NCBI RefSeq assembly: GCF_004328625.1
Contig: NZ_CP032229.1
Location: 3,906,001 to 3,970,000, forward strand
From: Streptomyces seoulensis
GTDB lineage: Bacteria > Actinomycetota > Actinomycetes > Streptomycetales > Streptomycetaceae
Direction of reading: 5' to 3'
DNA length: 64,000 bases
Position numbers and translations under genes: made by a program. Every line of letters starts with the position of its first letter. The first letter of the stretch is position 1. The notes below the pieces were generated by a model. The model did no database searches, was not told the origin of the DNA, and worked only from the letters and a program-made list of their open reading frames with translations. Positions 1 to 8,309 of this stretch are shown piece by piece.

Positions 1-12
1 CCGGCCCGCGCG

Positions 13-32
13 CCTGAGTACCCGTACTCAGG
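13..32. repeat. Perfect 9-bp inverted repeat (hairpin) left of the IS
   Basis: CCTGAGTAC and GTACTCAGG are separated by two bases. Before the IS inserted, this hairpin would have lain about 20 bp past the pccE stop codon, so it may be the 3' hairpin of the pccB-pccE transcript. No T-run follows it on the transcript strand. The role is inferred. Confidence 0.5.
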
Positions 33-44
33 TTCCGGACACGA

Positions 45-50
45 CCTAGG
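45..50. repeat. Target-site duplication CCTAGG, left copy
   Basis: CCTAGG here is repeated at 1102-1107, directly outside the TG...CA ends of the element. IS481-family elements are known to insert at NCTAGN and duplicate 6 bp, which matches. Confidence 0.85.
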
Positions 51-1101
51 TGTATTGATCATGAGCGTTGTTGACACGGCTGGGGTCTTGAACATGGCGA
101 AGACCTCCGGTGTGGTGGGAGCTGTCTAGGAACTCACCGCACGGAGGTCTTCGTGCCCCACCGTAATGCCCGGCTGACCGTCTTCGGTAGGAGGCTGCTG
201 GTCGAGCGTGTCCGCTCAGGCCGTCCGGTCGCTCATGTGGCCGCCGAGATGGGTATCTCCCGTGCCACCGCCCATAAGTGGATCCGCCGGTGGCGGACCG
301 AGGGTGAGGCGGGACTGCAGGACCGCTCCAGCCGACCTCGCACGACGCCGCACCGGACCGCGTCCGCGGTGGAAGACCGCGTCTGCGACCTGCGGCAGAG
401 CCGCAAGCTGGGCCCGGCCCGGATCGGCCCGATCGTGGGCCTTCCCGCCTCGACCGTGCACCGGATCCTGACCCGCCACCGCCTCAACCGGCTGGCCTGG
501 ATCGACCGGCCGACCGGCACCGTGATCCGCCGTTACGAGCGTGACCGGCCGGGCGAGCTGATCCACGTGGACGTGAAGAAGCTGGGCCGGATCCCCGACG
601 GCGGCGGCCACAAGACCAACGGCCGCGAGGCCGGCCGCCCGATCCGCGGCATGGGCTTCGACTACGTCCACTCCGCCGTCGACGACCACTCCCGCCTGGC
701 CTACAGCGAGATCCACCCCGACGAGAAAGTCGCGACCTGCGCGGGCTTCCTGACCCGCGCGGCCGCCTTCTTCCACGCCCAGGGCATCGACCGGATCGAG
801 CGGGTCCTGACCGACAACGCCTGGGCCTACCGCAAGGGCCTGGCCTGGAAAAAGGTGCTCACCGAGATCGGTGCGGCCGGCAAGCTGACTCGCCCCTACC
901 GGCCGCAGACCAACGGCAAGGTCGAACGCTTCAACCGCACCCTGCTCGACGAATGGGCCTACCAGCGGCCCTACACCACCAACACCGAACGCACCGACGC
1001 CCTGGCAGACTTCCTCCACACCTACAACCACCACCGCTGCCACACCGCACTCGGAGGCCACCCACCGATCAGCCGCGTCAACAACGCTGCGGGTCAATAC
1101 A
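51..1101 (+). mobile_element. IS481-family insertion sequence, complete
   Basis: The element is 1051 bp. Its imperfect 25-bp terminal inverted repeats are at 51-75 (TGTATTGA, five bases, AGCGTTGTTGAC) and 1077-1101 (reverse complement, differing only in four of the five middle bases). It carries one transposase gene with an intact DDE triad and is flanked by 6-bp CCTAGG duplications. Ends, reading frame and duplications are all intact, which suggests a recent and possibly still mobile insertion. It sits in the stop codon of pccE. Confidence 0.9.
98..155 (+). promoter_or_regulatory. RBS-sequestering hairpin in the transposase leader
   Basis: CGAAGACCTCCG at 98-109 is perfectly complementary to CGGAGGTCTTCG at 142-153. 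The right arm contains the ribosome binding site GGAGG (143-147) and the first base of the GTG start (153-155). A possible promoter, TTGAAC (88-93) with TGTGGT (111-116) after 17 bp, would start transcripts downstream of the left arm. If so, only read-through RNA entering from outside would fold and block translation. This protection is known for IS10 and IS50; applying it here is inference. Confidence 0.65.
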
Positions 1102-1106
1102 CCTAG
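153..1106 (+). CDS. IS481-family transposase
   Basis: 317 residues, DDE-type integrase/transposase. The N-terminal helix-turn-helix (about residues 18-50, ending in TAHKWIRRW) binds the terminal repeats. The rve catalytic core carries D140 (IHVDVKK), D221 (LTDNAW) and E258 (GKVERFNR), with the usual spacing of about 36 residues between the second and third. The GTG start has GGAGG five bases upstream, buried in a hairpin. The stop codon TAG (1104-1106) lies outside the terminal repeat, in the duplicated CCTAGG target, so termination depends on the insertion site. Confidence 0.93.
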   Translation: MPHRNARLTVFGRRLLVERVRSGRPVAHVAAEMGISRATAHKWIRRWRTEGEAGLQDRSSRPRTTPHRTASAVEDRVCDLRQSRKLGPARIGPIVGLPASTVHRILTRHRLNRLAWIDRPTGTVIRRYERDRPGELIHVDVKKLGRIPDGGGHKTNGREAGRPIRGMGFDYVHSAVDDHSRLAYSEIHPDEKVATCAGFLTRAAAFFHAQGIDRIERVLTDNAWAYRKGLAWKKVLTEIGAAGKLTRPYRPQTNGKVERFNRTLLDEWAYQRPYTTNTERTDALADFLHTYNHHRCHTALGGHPPISRVNNAAGQYT

Positions 1107-1107
1107 G
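1102..1107. repeat. Target-site duplication CCTAGG, right copy
   Basis: Matches 45-50. The CTAG at its centre is palindromic, so it supplies TAG to the transposase on the plus strand and TAG to pccE on the minus strand. Confidence 0.85.
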
Positions 1108-1309
1108 GCCAGTAGGTCCGGGACCAGGACGCCGGCCCCGGCTGGGGCAGGCGCCGGGTGGCGATGCGGGCCGGGTCCGACCACGCGTCGCGCGGCCCCT
1201 TCGCGCCGGACGACGGCTCGGCCGCCGCCACGGCGCGGGCGCGGACCACCGCCAGGGCGGCGGCCAGCTCCTCCGGGGTCGGGTTGCCTCGTACGACCTT
1301 GATGTTCAT
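1103..1309 (-). CDS. pccE: Acyl-CoA carboxylase epsilon subunit
   Basis: 68 residues. Opens with IKVVRGNPTPEELAAALAVV, the signature of the small epsilon subunit that stabilises actinobacterial acyl-CoA/propionyl-CoA carboxylase complexes, and ends in the usual W-x-x-TYWP. It follows pccB by 22 bp with a GGGAG ribosome binding site, so the two are co-transcribed. Its TAG stop overlaps the target duplication of the IS. Joining the outer flanks gives the same stop, so the protein is unchanged by the insertion, but the natural 3' end of the transcript is displaced by about 1 kb. Confidence 0.85.
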   Translation of the reverse strand: MNIKVVRGNPTPEELAAALAVVRARAVAAAEPSSGAKGPRDAWSDPARIATRRLPQPGPASWSRTYWP

Positions 1310-1331
1310 GACGGCTCCCGTCGGCGCTGTC

Positions 1332-2933
1332 CTACAGGGGGATGTTGCCGTGCTTCTTCGGAGGGAGGGATTCCCGCTTGGTACGCAGCTGACGCAGCCC
1401 CCGGACGATGTGCGCGCGGGTGTCCGACGGCATGATCACCGCGTCCACGTAGCCGCGCTCGGCCGCCACGTACGGGTTGAGCAGCGCGTCCTCGTACTCC
1501 CGGACCAGCCGCGCCCGCGTCTCCTCACCCGTGCCCGCGCCCTCCGCCTCGGCGATGGTGCGACGGTGCAGGATGTTGACCGCGCCCTGCGCGCCCATCA
1601 CCGCGATCTGCGCGGTCGGCCACGCCAGGTTGAGGTCGGCGCCCAGGTGCTTGGAGCCCATCACGTCGTACGCGCCGCCGAACGCCTTGCGGGTGATGAC
1701 GGTGATCAGCGGGACGGTGGCCTCGGCGTAGGCGTAGATCAGCTTGGCGCCGCGCCGGATGATGCCGTCCAGCTCCTGGTCCACGCCGGGCAGGAAGCCG
1801 GGCACGTCCACGAAGGTCAGCACCGGGATGTTGAACGCGTCGCAGGTGCGCACGAACCGGGCGGCCTTCTCGGACGCCTTGATGTCCAGGCACCCCGCGA
1901 ACTGCATCGGCTGGTTGGCGACCAGCCCCACCGGGTGCCCCTCGACCCGGCCGAACCCGGTGAGGATGTTCGGCGCGAACAGGGCCTGCGTCTCGAAGAA
2001 CTCCCCGTCGTCCAGGACGTGTTCGAGCACGGTGTGCATGTCGTACGGCTGGTTGGCGCTGTCCGGCACGAGGACGTCCAGCTCGCGGTCCTCGTCGCTC
2101 AGGCCGAGGTCCGCCTCCTCCGGGTAGACCGGGGCCTCGCTGAGGTTGTTGGACGGCAGGTACGACAGCAGCTGCTTGACGTACTCGATCGCGTCCTTCT
2201 CGTCGCCCGCCATGTGGTGGGCCACACCGGAGTTGGTGTTGTGGGTGCGGGCGCCGCCCAGCTCCTCGAAGCCGACGTCCTCACCGGTGACCGTCTTGAT
2301 CACGTCGGGGCCGGTGATGAACATGTGCGAGGTCTGGTCGACCATCACCGTGAAGTCGGTGATCGCCGGGGAGTACACCGCGCCGCCCGCGCACGGGCCG
2401 ACGACCAGGCTGATCTGCGGGATCACCCCGGAGGCGTGGGTGTTGCGGCGGAAGATCTCGCCGTACGCGCCCAGCGAGGCGACACCCTCCTGGATGCGCG
2501 CGCCGCCGGAGTCGTTGATGCCGATGACCGGGCAGCCGGTCTTCAGCGCGAAGTCCATGACCTTGACGATCTTCTGGCCGTACACCTCGCCGAGGGCGCC
2601 GCCGAAGACGGTGAAGTCCTGGGAGAAGACGGCCACCGGGCGGCCGTCCACCGTGCCGTACCCGGTGACGACACCGTCGCCGTACGGGCGGTTCGACTCC
2701 AGGCCGAAGTTGGTGGAACGGTGCCGGGCGAATTCGTCCAGCTCGACGAACGAATCCTCGTCCAGGAGGAGTTCGATGCGTTCACGGGCCGTCAGTTTGC
2801 CCTTGGCGTGCTGCTTCTCCACCGCGCGTTCCGAACCGGCGTGCGTCGCCTCGTGGATGCGCCGCTGGAGATCCGCGAGCTTCCCGGCGGTCGTGTGGAT
2901 GTCGGTGTCGTGACGCTCTTCCGGCTCGGACAT
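1332..2933 (-). CDS. pccB: Acyl-CoA (propionyl-CoA) carboxylase beta subunit
   Basis: 533 residues, the usual length for the carboxyltransferase beta chain. This subunit moves the carboxyl group from biotin to propionyl- or acetyl-CoA, giving methylmalonyl- or malonyl-CoA for fatty acid and polyketide synthesis. Both crotonase-like halves are visible: [14 protein letters not shown] with [12 protein letters not shown] in the N-half, and [18 protein letters not shown] in the C-half. The ATG start has GGGAG upstream. Divergent from the biotin ligase gene, whose product would biotinylate the partner alpha subunit (not in this window). Substrate choice between acetyl- and propionyl-CoA is not decided by eye. 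Confidence 0.92.
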   Translation of the reverse strand: MSEPEERHDTDIHTTAGKLADLQRRIHEATHAGSERAVEKQHAKGKLTARERIELLLDEDSFVELDEFARHRSTNFGLESNRPYGDGVVTGYGTVDGRPVAVFSQDFTVFGGALGEVYGQKIVKVMDFALKTGCPVIGINDSGGARIQEGVASLGAYGEIFRRNTHASGVIPQISLVVGPCAGGAVYSPAITDFTVMVDQTSHMFITGPDVIKTVTGEDVGFEELGGARTHNTNSGVAHHMAGDEKDAIEYVKQLLSYLPSNNLSEAPVYPEEADLGLSDEDRELDVLVPDSANQPYDMHTVLEHVLDDGEFFETQALFAPNILTGFGRVEGHPVGLVANQPMQFAGCLDIKASEKAARFVRTCDAFNIPVLTFVDVPGFLPGVDQELDGIIRRGAKLIYAYAEATVPLITVITRKAFGGAYDVMGSKHLGADLNLAWPTAQIAVMGAQGAVNILHRRTIAEAEGAGTGEETRARLVREYEDALLNPYVAAERGYVDAVIMPSDTRAHIVRGLRQLRTKRESLPPKKHGNIPL

Positions 2934-3030
2934 CGGGATGCGGCTCCCTGCCTGCTCAAAAGGGGGGACGATTACTCATCCGTAGCGTAGTGCGGGGCCC
3001 GTCCCTCGGGAGTGCGGTCTTTCCCACACC

Positions 3031-3036
3031 TAGGGT
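3031..3036 (+). promoter_or_regulatory. -10 box of a probable leaderless birA transcript
   Basis: TAGGGT stands seven bases before the birA ATG with no ribosome binding site between them. This places the expected transcription start at or next to the start codon. The -35 region is weak. Confidence 0.45.
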
Positions 3037-3043
3037 TACTTGC

Positions 3044-3904
3044 ATGACGCCGCACAATGCCTCAGGCCCCAGCCGCTGGTCCGACCTGGACCGTCCGCCG
3101 CTCAACGCGACCGCGCTGCGCCGCGGGCTCCTCCACGAGGGCGGGCTGTGGACCTCGGTGGACGTCGTCCAGCGCACCGGCTCCACCAACTCCGACCTCG
3201 TCGCCCGCGCGGCCTCCGGTGCGGCGGACGAGGGCGCGGTGCTGGTCGCCGAGGAGCAGACGGCCGGGCGCGGACGGCTGGACCGGCGCTGGACGGCCCC
3301 GCCGCGCTCGGGCCTGTTCTTCTCCGTCCTGCTGCGCCCCGCCGGGGTCCCGCTGGAGCGCTGGGGCTGGCTCCCGCTGCTCACCGGCGTCGCCGTGGCC
3401 ACCGGTCTGTCCCGCGCGGCCGGGGTCGACACCGCCCTGAAGTGGCCCAACGACCTGCTGGTCACCGTCGGCGGCGAGGAGCGCAAGGCGGGCGGCATCC
3501 TGGCCGAGCGCGCCGGGGAGGACGGCGTGGTCGTCGGCGTCGGCCTCAACGTCACCCTGCGCGCCGACGAACTCCCCGTCCCGCAGGCGGGCTCGCTGGC
3601 ACTGGCCGACGCGGTCTCCACCGACCGCGACACCCTGCTCCGCTCGGTGCTCCGCTCCCTGGACACCTGGTACGACCGCTGGCGCTCGGCCGACGGCGAC
3701 CCCGTCACCAGCACCCTCCAGGAGACCTACGCGGCCGGCTGCGCCACCCTCGGCCGCCAGGTCCGCGCCGAGCTGCCCGGCGACCGCGCGCTCGTCGGCG
3801 AGGCGGTCGCGATCGACGGCGACGGACGACTGGTCATCGCCACGGCGGAGGGGACGCGGGAGGCCGTGGGGGCGGGGGACATCGTGCACCTGCGCCCCGC
3901 CTAG
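3044..3904 (+). CDS. birA: Biotin--[acetyl-CoA-carboxylase] ligase
   Basis: 286 residues. Attaches biotin to the carrier lysine of acyl-CoA carboxylases through biotinyl-AMP. Motifs: QRTGSTNSD near the N-terminus, the biotin/ATP loop EEQTAGRGRLDRRW, LKWPNDLLV, and KAGGILAE with VVGVGLNV. The E. coli-type N-terminal DNA-binding domain is missing, so this is a class I enzyme without repressor function. I chose the ATG at 3044 over an earlier in-frame start at 2990 because family homology starts after it and a -10 box sits seven bases upstream. Divergent from pccB, the user of its product pathway. Confidence 0.9.
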   Translation: MTPHNASGPSRWSDLDRPPLNATALRRGLLHEGGLWTSVDVVQRTGSTNSDLVARAASGAADEGAVLVAEEQTAGRGRLDRRWTAPPRSGLFFSVLLRPAGVPLERWGWLPLLTGVAVATGLSRAAGVDTALKWPNDLLVTVGGEERKAGGILAERAGEDGVVVGVGLNVTLRADELPVPQAGSLALADAVSTDRDTLLRSVLRSLDTWYDRWRSADGDPVTSTLQETYAAGCATLGRQVRAELPGDRALVGEAVAIDGDGRLVIATAEGTREAVGAGDIVHLRPA

Positions 3905-4131
3905 GCGCGGACAGGATCGGCAAAACAGGCGTTCCCGGGCGGGGAAAGTGGGCAGAGGGGCGTGGGGACACCGGCCCGCGCCACGGCCGTGCGCTGTGCG
4001 CGCCGGGCGGTGCTTCCGGGGGGTGAAGGGTGCGTCCGGGTGGGTGCTCCCGGCGGAGTGAGCTGGCGCACACCTGCCGTAGAGTTGAGGCCGGTCGGAC
4101 CTGACCGCGGCAGATCGGAAGGGCAGCAGGC

Positions 4132-5256
4132 GTGAGCGTCGACGACACGGGCTCCGGCGCGGGCGCGGAGGGCCGGGTGGACCCCGATGCCCCCGACCCC
4201 GGCGACGACCCGCTCGCCCTCCGCCTCGAACAGCTCATCCTCGGCGCCGAGCGCCGCTACACCCCCTTCCAGGCCGCCCGCAGCGCCGGTGTCTCCATGG
4301 AGCTGGCGTCCCGTTTCTGGCGGGCGATGGGCTTCGCCGACATAGGCCAGGCGAAGGCGCTCACCGAGGCCGACGTGCTCGCGCTGCGGCGGCTCGCCGG
4401 TCTGGTCGAGGCGGGGCTGCTCAGCGAGGCCATGGCGGTGCAGGTGGCCCGTTCCACCGGGCAGACCACCGCCCGGTTGGCCGAATGGCAGATCGATTCC
4501 TTCCTGGAGGGCCTGACCGAGCCCCCCGAGCCGGGCATGACCCGCACCGAGGTCACCTACCCGATCATCGAGCTGCTCCTGCCCGAGCTGGAGGAGTTCC
4601 TCGTCTACGTCTGGCGCCGCCAGCTCGCCGCGTCCGCCGGGCGGGTGGTGCAGAACGTGGACGACGCGGAGATGGTCGACCGCCGGCTCGCCGTCGCCTT
4701 CGCCGACCTGGTGGGCTTCACCCGGCTCACCCGGCGGATGGAGGAGGAGGAACTGGGCGAGCTGGTCGAGGCGTTCGAGACCACCGCCGCCGACCTCGTG
4801 GCCGCGCGCGGCGGCCGGCTCATCAAGACCCTGGGCGACGAGGTCCTCTACGTCGCCGACGACGCGGCCACCGCCGCCGACATCGCCCTCCGTCTGGTCG
4901 AGACGCTCTCCAACGACGAGACGATGCCCGAGCTGCGGGTCGGCATGGCCTTCGGCACGGTCACCACGCGCATGGGCGACGTCTTCGGCACCACCGTGAA
5001 CCTCGCCTCCCGGCTGACCTCGATCGCTCCCCGTGACGCCGTCCTCGTCGACAGCGCCTTCGCCGAGGAGCTCGTCCGCACGGGCGTGGCCCCCGTCTCG
5101 GAGGCCGAAGCGGCCCAGGCCGCCGCGACGGCCGAGAAGGAGGGCGAGACCCCGCCCGACTACCGCTTCGCCCTCCAGCCCATGTGGCAGCGCTCGGTAC
5201 GCGGCCTGGGCATGGTCGAGCCGTGGCTGCTGGCCCGCCGCGGCGAGACGGGCTGA
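4132..5256 (+). CDS. cya: Class III adenylate cyclase
   Basis: 374 residues, cytosolic, makes cAMP. The N-terminal region (residues about 20-130) is an acidic helical adenylate cyclase regulatory domain (YTPFQAARSAGVSMELASRFWRAMGF...) like that of pH-sensing mycobacterial cyclases. The C-terminal cyclase homology domain shows the first metal aspartate in VAFADLVGFTRLT, the second in IKTLGDEVLYVADD, and RVGMAFGTVTTRMGDVFGTTVNLASRL. GTG start; a possible -10 TAGAGT at 4080-4085 gives a leader of about 40 bases. Matches the single S. coelicolor cyclase known to affect germination and antibiotic production (family knowledge). Confidence 0.9.
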   Translation: MSVDDTGSGAGAEGRVDPDAPDPGDDPLALRLEQLILGAERRYTPFQAARSAGVSMELASRFWRAMGFADIGQAKALTEADVLALRRLAGLVEAGLLSEAMAVQVARSTGQTTARLAEWQIDSFLEGLTEPPEPGMTRTEVTYPIIELLLPELEEFLVYVWRRQLAASAGRVVQNVDDAEMVDRRLAVAFADLVGFTRLTRRMEEEELGELVEAFETTAADLVAARGGRLIKTLGDEVLYVADDAATAADIALRLVETLSNDETMPELRVGMAFGTVTTRMGDVFGTTVNLASRLTSIAPRDAVLVDSAFAEELVRTGVAPVSEAEAAQAAATAEKEGETPPDYRFALQPMWQRSVRGLGMVEPWLLARRGETG

Positions 5257-5263
5257 GGCACTC

Positions 5264-6043
5264 CTACCGGAGTTTCAGACACACGCCGAGTACGGGTACG
5301 CAGAGGCCCTTGCCGTCCGGCGGGGGTGTCGTCGCGCTCGCTGTCGGCGCGGGGGTCGGTGTCGGTGCGGGCGCCGGTGCGGTGGGGACGGGGGCTTCGG
5401 ACGCGGCGGGGATCCGCTGTGCTTCGGCTCGCGGGGTCTCGGTGGGGCGCGCGGCGGGTGGCGCGGGGCTCGTCTCGGCGCCCGTGCTGTTGGGACTGCC
5501 GGGGTTGCTGCCGATGCTGCTGGGCGTGGCCCGCGTGGAGGGCGCGGCGGACGCCGGTGCCCTGGAGGCCGACGGGGTGGCGACGACGGTCGCGGAGACC
5601 CCGGCCGAGGGCTCGGCGGTGAGCGTGGACGGATGCCGGGATTCGGCCTCGGCGGTACCGGGCCCGGAATCGGGGGCGACCCGCACGAGACTCAGTACGC
5701 CCAGGGCGAGGGCGGCCGCCAGCCCGAGAAGCAGTACGACCCGGATTCGACCCCGCCTGTGCCGACCGTGCCGGAGGGCGGCCGGGGCCATGGTCTTCTC
5801 CGGCCGGTCGGCGGCGGGAGCGGGCGCCACCTGAGCGGGCGTCGGCCCCATCTGCTGCCGTGCCCGACTGATGGTCCTGGCACCCTTCACCCCCGTATCC
5901 GGCGCCTGCGGCCGGCCCACCCCCGTACGCACCCGGAACGACATCCCCGGGGTCGCTGTCGGGTCGGTGGGAATCCGTGCCGGTGACACCAGGGGAACCG
6001 ATTCCGCAGAGAAGGGCGGCGGGGGCTGGGTCTTCCGTGGCAT
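5264..6043 (-). CDS. Proline/serine-rich single-pass membrane protein
   Basis: 259 residues, function unknown. A proline-rich cytoplasmic N-terminus (about 100 residues) leads into a basic stretch RHGRHRRGRIR and one transmembrane helix (VVLLLGLAAALALGVLSLV, about 110-130). An external Ser/Thr/Pro/Ala-rich linker follows, ending in GKGLCVPVLGVCLKLR with two cysteines. The low-complexity linker suggests a wall-spanning region. It converges with cya, leaving seven bases between the stops. The reverse strand of this stretch is also open but shows no recognisable domain; the membrane helix and Streptomyces-like linker favour this strand. Confidence 0.6.
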   Translation of the reverse strand: MPRKTQPPPPFSAESVPLVSPARIPTDPTATPGMSFRVRTGVGRPQAPDTGVKGARTISRARQQMGPTPAQVAPAPAADRPEKTMAPAALRHGRHRRGRIRVVLLLGLAAALALGVLSLVRVAPDSGPGTAEAESRHPSTLTAEPSAGVSATVVATPSASRAPASAAPSTRATPSSIGSNPGSPNSTGAETSPAPPAARPTETPRAEAQRIPAASEAPVPTAPAPAPTPTPAPTASATTPPPDGKGLCVPVLGVCLKLR

Positions 6044-6205
6044 GCGCTCCGCTCCTTCCCGGCGCGCGCCGGGCGCGTCAGCCGTGGGGGACGTTAGGCG
6101 CTCATGTGGGTGGTGGGGGCGGAGTCGGCAGGGGGGTCACCCGAACGGGTGGGGGCGGGGCTTTTCCGGAGGGCCGGTCTGCTGGGATGATCGGCGGCAC
6201 AGTCA

Positions 6206-6221
6206 GTTAACCCGCGTTAAC
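6206..6221. promoter_or_regulatory. Candidate operator GTTAAC-CCGC-GTTAAC before enoyl-CoA hydratase
   Basis: Two GTTAAC palindromes separated by four bases lie directly against the GGAGG ribosome binding site of the downstream gene. AT-rich palindromes stand out in this GC-rich sequence. The regulator is unknown. Confidence 0.45.
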
Positions 6222-6232
6222 CGGAGGGCGTC

Positions 6233-7027
6233 ATGGGCGAGGAGCGGTACGGGGAGTTCGTGCTGGTGCGGAGGCACGGGCACGTGGCCGAACTGGTGCT
6301 GGACCGGCCGAAGGCCATGAACGCCGTGTCGACGGAGATGGCCCGTTCGCTCGCGGCGGCCTGCACGGCACTGGGTGCGGACCGGGACGCCCGGGTGGTC
6401 GTACTGACGTCCTCCAGCGAACGCGCGTTCTGCGTCGGCGCGGACCTGAAGGAGCGGAACTCGTTCAGCGACGCGGACCTCCTCCGGCAGCGCCCGGTCG
6501 CGCGCGGGGCCTACACCGGTGTGCTGGAGCTGCCGGTGCCGGTGATCGCGGCGGTGCACGGCTTCGCGCTGGGCGGCGGCTTCGAACTGGCCCTGGCCTG
6601 CGACCTGATCGTGGCGGACGCCACGGCCGTGGTCGGACTGCCCGAGGTCTCCGTGGGCGTGATCCCCGGTGGTGGCGGTACGCAGCTGCTGCCCCGGCGG
6701 GTCGGCGCGGCCCGCGCGGCCGAGCTGATCTTCACCGCGCGCCGGCTGGAGGCCCCGGAGGCGGCCGCCCTCGGCCTGGTCGACCAGCTCACCGAGGCCG
6801 GCCAGGACCGCGAGGAGGCGCTCGCGCTGGCCGCGAGGATCGCCAGGAACTCACCGGTCGGCCTGCGCTCCGCCAAGCGGGCCCTCCGGCTCGGTCAGGG
6901 TCTGGACCTGCGGGCCGGCCTGGAGGTCGAGGACGCGGCCTGGCGGGCCACCGCCTTCTCCGGCGACCGCGCCGAGGGCGTCGCCGCCTTCAATGAGAAG
7001 CGCACCCCCGAGTGGCCGGGCGAGTGA
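6233..7027 (+). CDS. Enoyl-CoA hydratase/isomerase family protein
   Basis: 264 residues, crotonase fold, standard length. Oxyanion-hole motifs: SERAFCVGADLKER and AAVHGFALGGGFELALACDLIVA. The catalytic glutamates expected near GLPEVSVGVIPGGGGTQLLPR are present. Likely hydrates trans-2-enoyl-CoA in beta-oxidation or a related branched-chain or aromatic acid pathway; the exact substrate cannot be read. GGAGG is eight bases before the ATG. It stands alone with a palindromic operator over its leader. Confidence 0.88.
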   Translation: MGEERYGEFVLVRRHGHVAELVLDRPKAMNAVSTEMARSLAAACTALGADRDARVVVLTSSSERAFCVGADLKERNSFSDADLLRQRPVARGAYTGVLELPVPVIAAVHGFALGGGFELALACDLIVADATAVVGLPEVSVGVIPGGGGTQLLPRRVGAARAAELIFTARRLEAPEAAALGLVDQLTEAGQDREEALALAARIARNSPVGLRSAKRALRLGQGLDLRAGLEVEDAAWRATAFSGDRAEGVAAFNEKRTPEWPGE

Positions 7028-7096
7028 GCCCTCGGTGACCACCTGATCGCCCGCGCCGATGCCCCTGATGTGCCCATTCGTCCCTAACCTGGGGTG

Positions 7097-8251
7097 ATGG
7101 GAGAGGATGATCGGCTCGCTGCCGTGGTGGGGCTGGCGCAGGGGATGGCGGCCGCGCACACCGCGCCGGAGTCCTGGCGGGCGGCCGCGCTCGGTGCCTG
7201 CCGGGCGCTGGCCGGGAACTTCGCCGCGCTCTCGGTGTGGGAGCGCGAGCGCGGCCGCCTGCGGGTCCTGGTGAACGTCGGCAAGCGCGCCGAGGACGAG
7301 CAGGAGTTCCCGGAGGCGGAGGCGTACCCGGTCCACCAGTTCCCGGAGATCACCGAGTTCCTGCACGAGCGCTGGGCCGGGGGCGGCGGCCCCAACGCCT
7401 GGGTGGAGACCGCCCAGGGCCCGGCCGCCGGCACCCCCGGCTACATCCACCAGCGGGTCGCCGCCCTGCGCCGCCGGGGCAGGGGCTGCTGCGTGGTCGC
7501 GCCCGTGGTGCTGCACGGCCGGGCCTGGGGCGAGCTGTACGTGGCCCGCGCGGCCGGGGCTCCGGTCTTCGACCGGGGCGACGCCGACTTCGCGACCGTA
7601 CTGGCGGCGGTGGTCGCGGCCGGGCTCGCGCAGACCGAGCGGCTGGAGGAGGTCCGCCGCCTCGCCTTCACCGACGCCCTCACCGGGCTGGCCAACCGCC
7701 GCGCGGTGGACGTACGGCTCGACGAGGCGGTGGCGCAGCACCGGGTGGACGGGGCGGTGGTCAGCCTGGTGGTGTGCGATCTGAACGGGCTGAAGAAGGT
7801 CAACGACACCCAGGGGCACGAGGTCGGGGACCGGCTGCTGGAGCGGTTCGGGTCGGTGCTGTCGCTGTGCGGCGCGATGCTGCCGGGCGCGCTGGCGGCC
7901 CGGCTCGGCGGGGACGAGTTCTGTCTGCTGGCGCTCGGCCCGTCGGCCGAGGACGTGGTCGGGGCGGCCGTCGAGCTGTGCCGCCGGGCGGGCGCGCTGG
8001 AGCTGGGGGAGGGGGTGGCCTGCGGGGTGGCGTCCACCGGGCACGACATCGGCCCGGTGCACGACGCCCGACGGCTGTTCCGGCTGGCCGACGCCGCGCA
8101 GTACCGGGCCAAGGCCGAGCGGGCCGACCTGCCGGTGGTGGCCGGCCGGGAGGGCCCGGACGACCCGGTGGTCCGGCTGGCGGACGAGACGCCGCCGCCC
8201 GCGAAGAACGAGCGCCGCCGTTTCCGGGGCCGCCGCGCCCGGGACCGGTAA
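7097..8251 (+). CDS. cdgE: GAF-GGDEF diguanylate cyclase (CdgE type)
   Basis: 384 residues from the ATG. An N-terminal GAF-like sensor (about 10-190) is followed by a GGDEF domain with LAFTDALTGLANRRA, VVCDLNGLKKVND and an intact active site GGDEF at 271-275. The inhibitory I-site RxxD, expected five residues before GGDEF, is absent (the sequence there is LPGALAAR), so product feedback is probably lost. Cyclic-di-GMP controls development in Streptomyces through BldD. I prefer the ATG at 7097 to the GTG at 7094 because TAACCT at 7085-7090 could be a -10 for a leaderless message. The cdgE name rests on remembered S. coelicolor synteny. Confidence 0.8.
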   Translation: MGEDDRLAAVVGLAQGMAAAHTAPESWRAAALGACRALAGNFAALSVWERERGRLRVLVNVGKRAEDEQEFPEAEAYPVHQFPEITEFLHERWAGGGGPNAWVETAQGPAAGTPGYIHQRVAALRRRGRGCCVVAPVVLHGRAWGELYVARAAGAPVFDRGDADFATVLAAVVAAGLAQTERLEEVRRLAFTDALTGLANRRAVDVRLDEAVAQHRVDGAVVSLVVCDLNGLKKVNDTQGHEVGDRLLERFGSVLSLCGAMLPGALAARLGGDEFCLLALGPSAEDVVGAAVELCRRAGALELGEGVACGVASTGHDIGPVHDARRLFRLADAAQYRAKAERADLPVVAGREGPDDPVVRLADETPPPAKNERRRFRGRRARDR

Positions 8252-8273
8252 GGGGCGCGGACCCGATCCACTA

Positions 8274-8302
8274 GTGACACCGCCGCATTCAATGCGTACG
8301 CT
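8274..8302 (+). promoter_or_regulatory. hutH promoter with palindromic operator in the spacer
   Basis: GTGACA (8274-8279) and TACGCT (8297-8302) are separated by 17 bp. The spacer contains CGCATT-C-AATGCG (8284-8296), a perfect 6-1-6 inverted repeat. Seven bases after the -10 comes the hutH ATG, so the message is probably leaderless. A repressor on the palindrome would block the promoter. Confidence 0.6.
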
Positions 8303-8309
8303 CCTGAAT

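Noticed and set aside
1158..2990. 610-codon open frame on the strand opposite pccB
   Set aside because: Translation is low-complexity Arg/Val/Asp/His typical of the antisense of a GC-rich gene, and pccB has clear homology.
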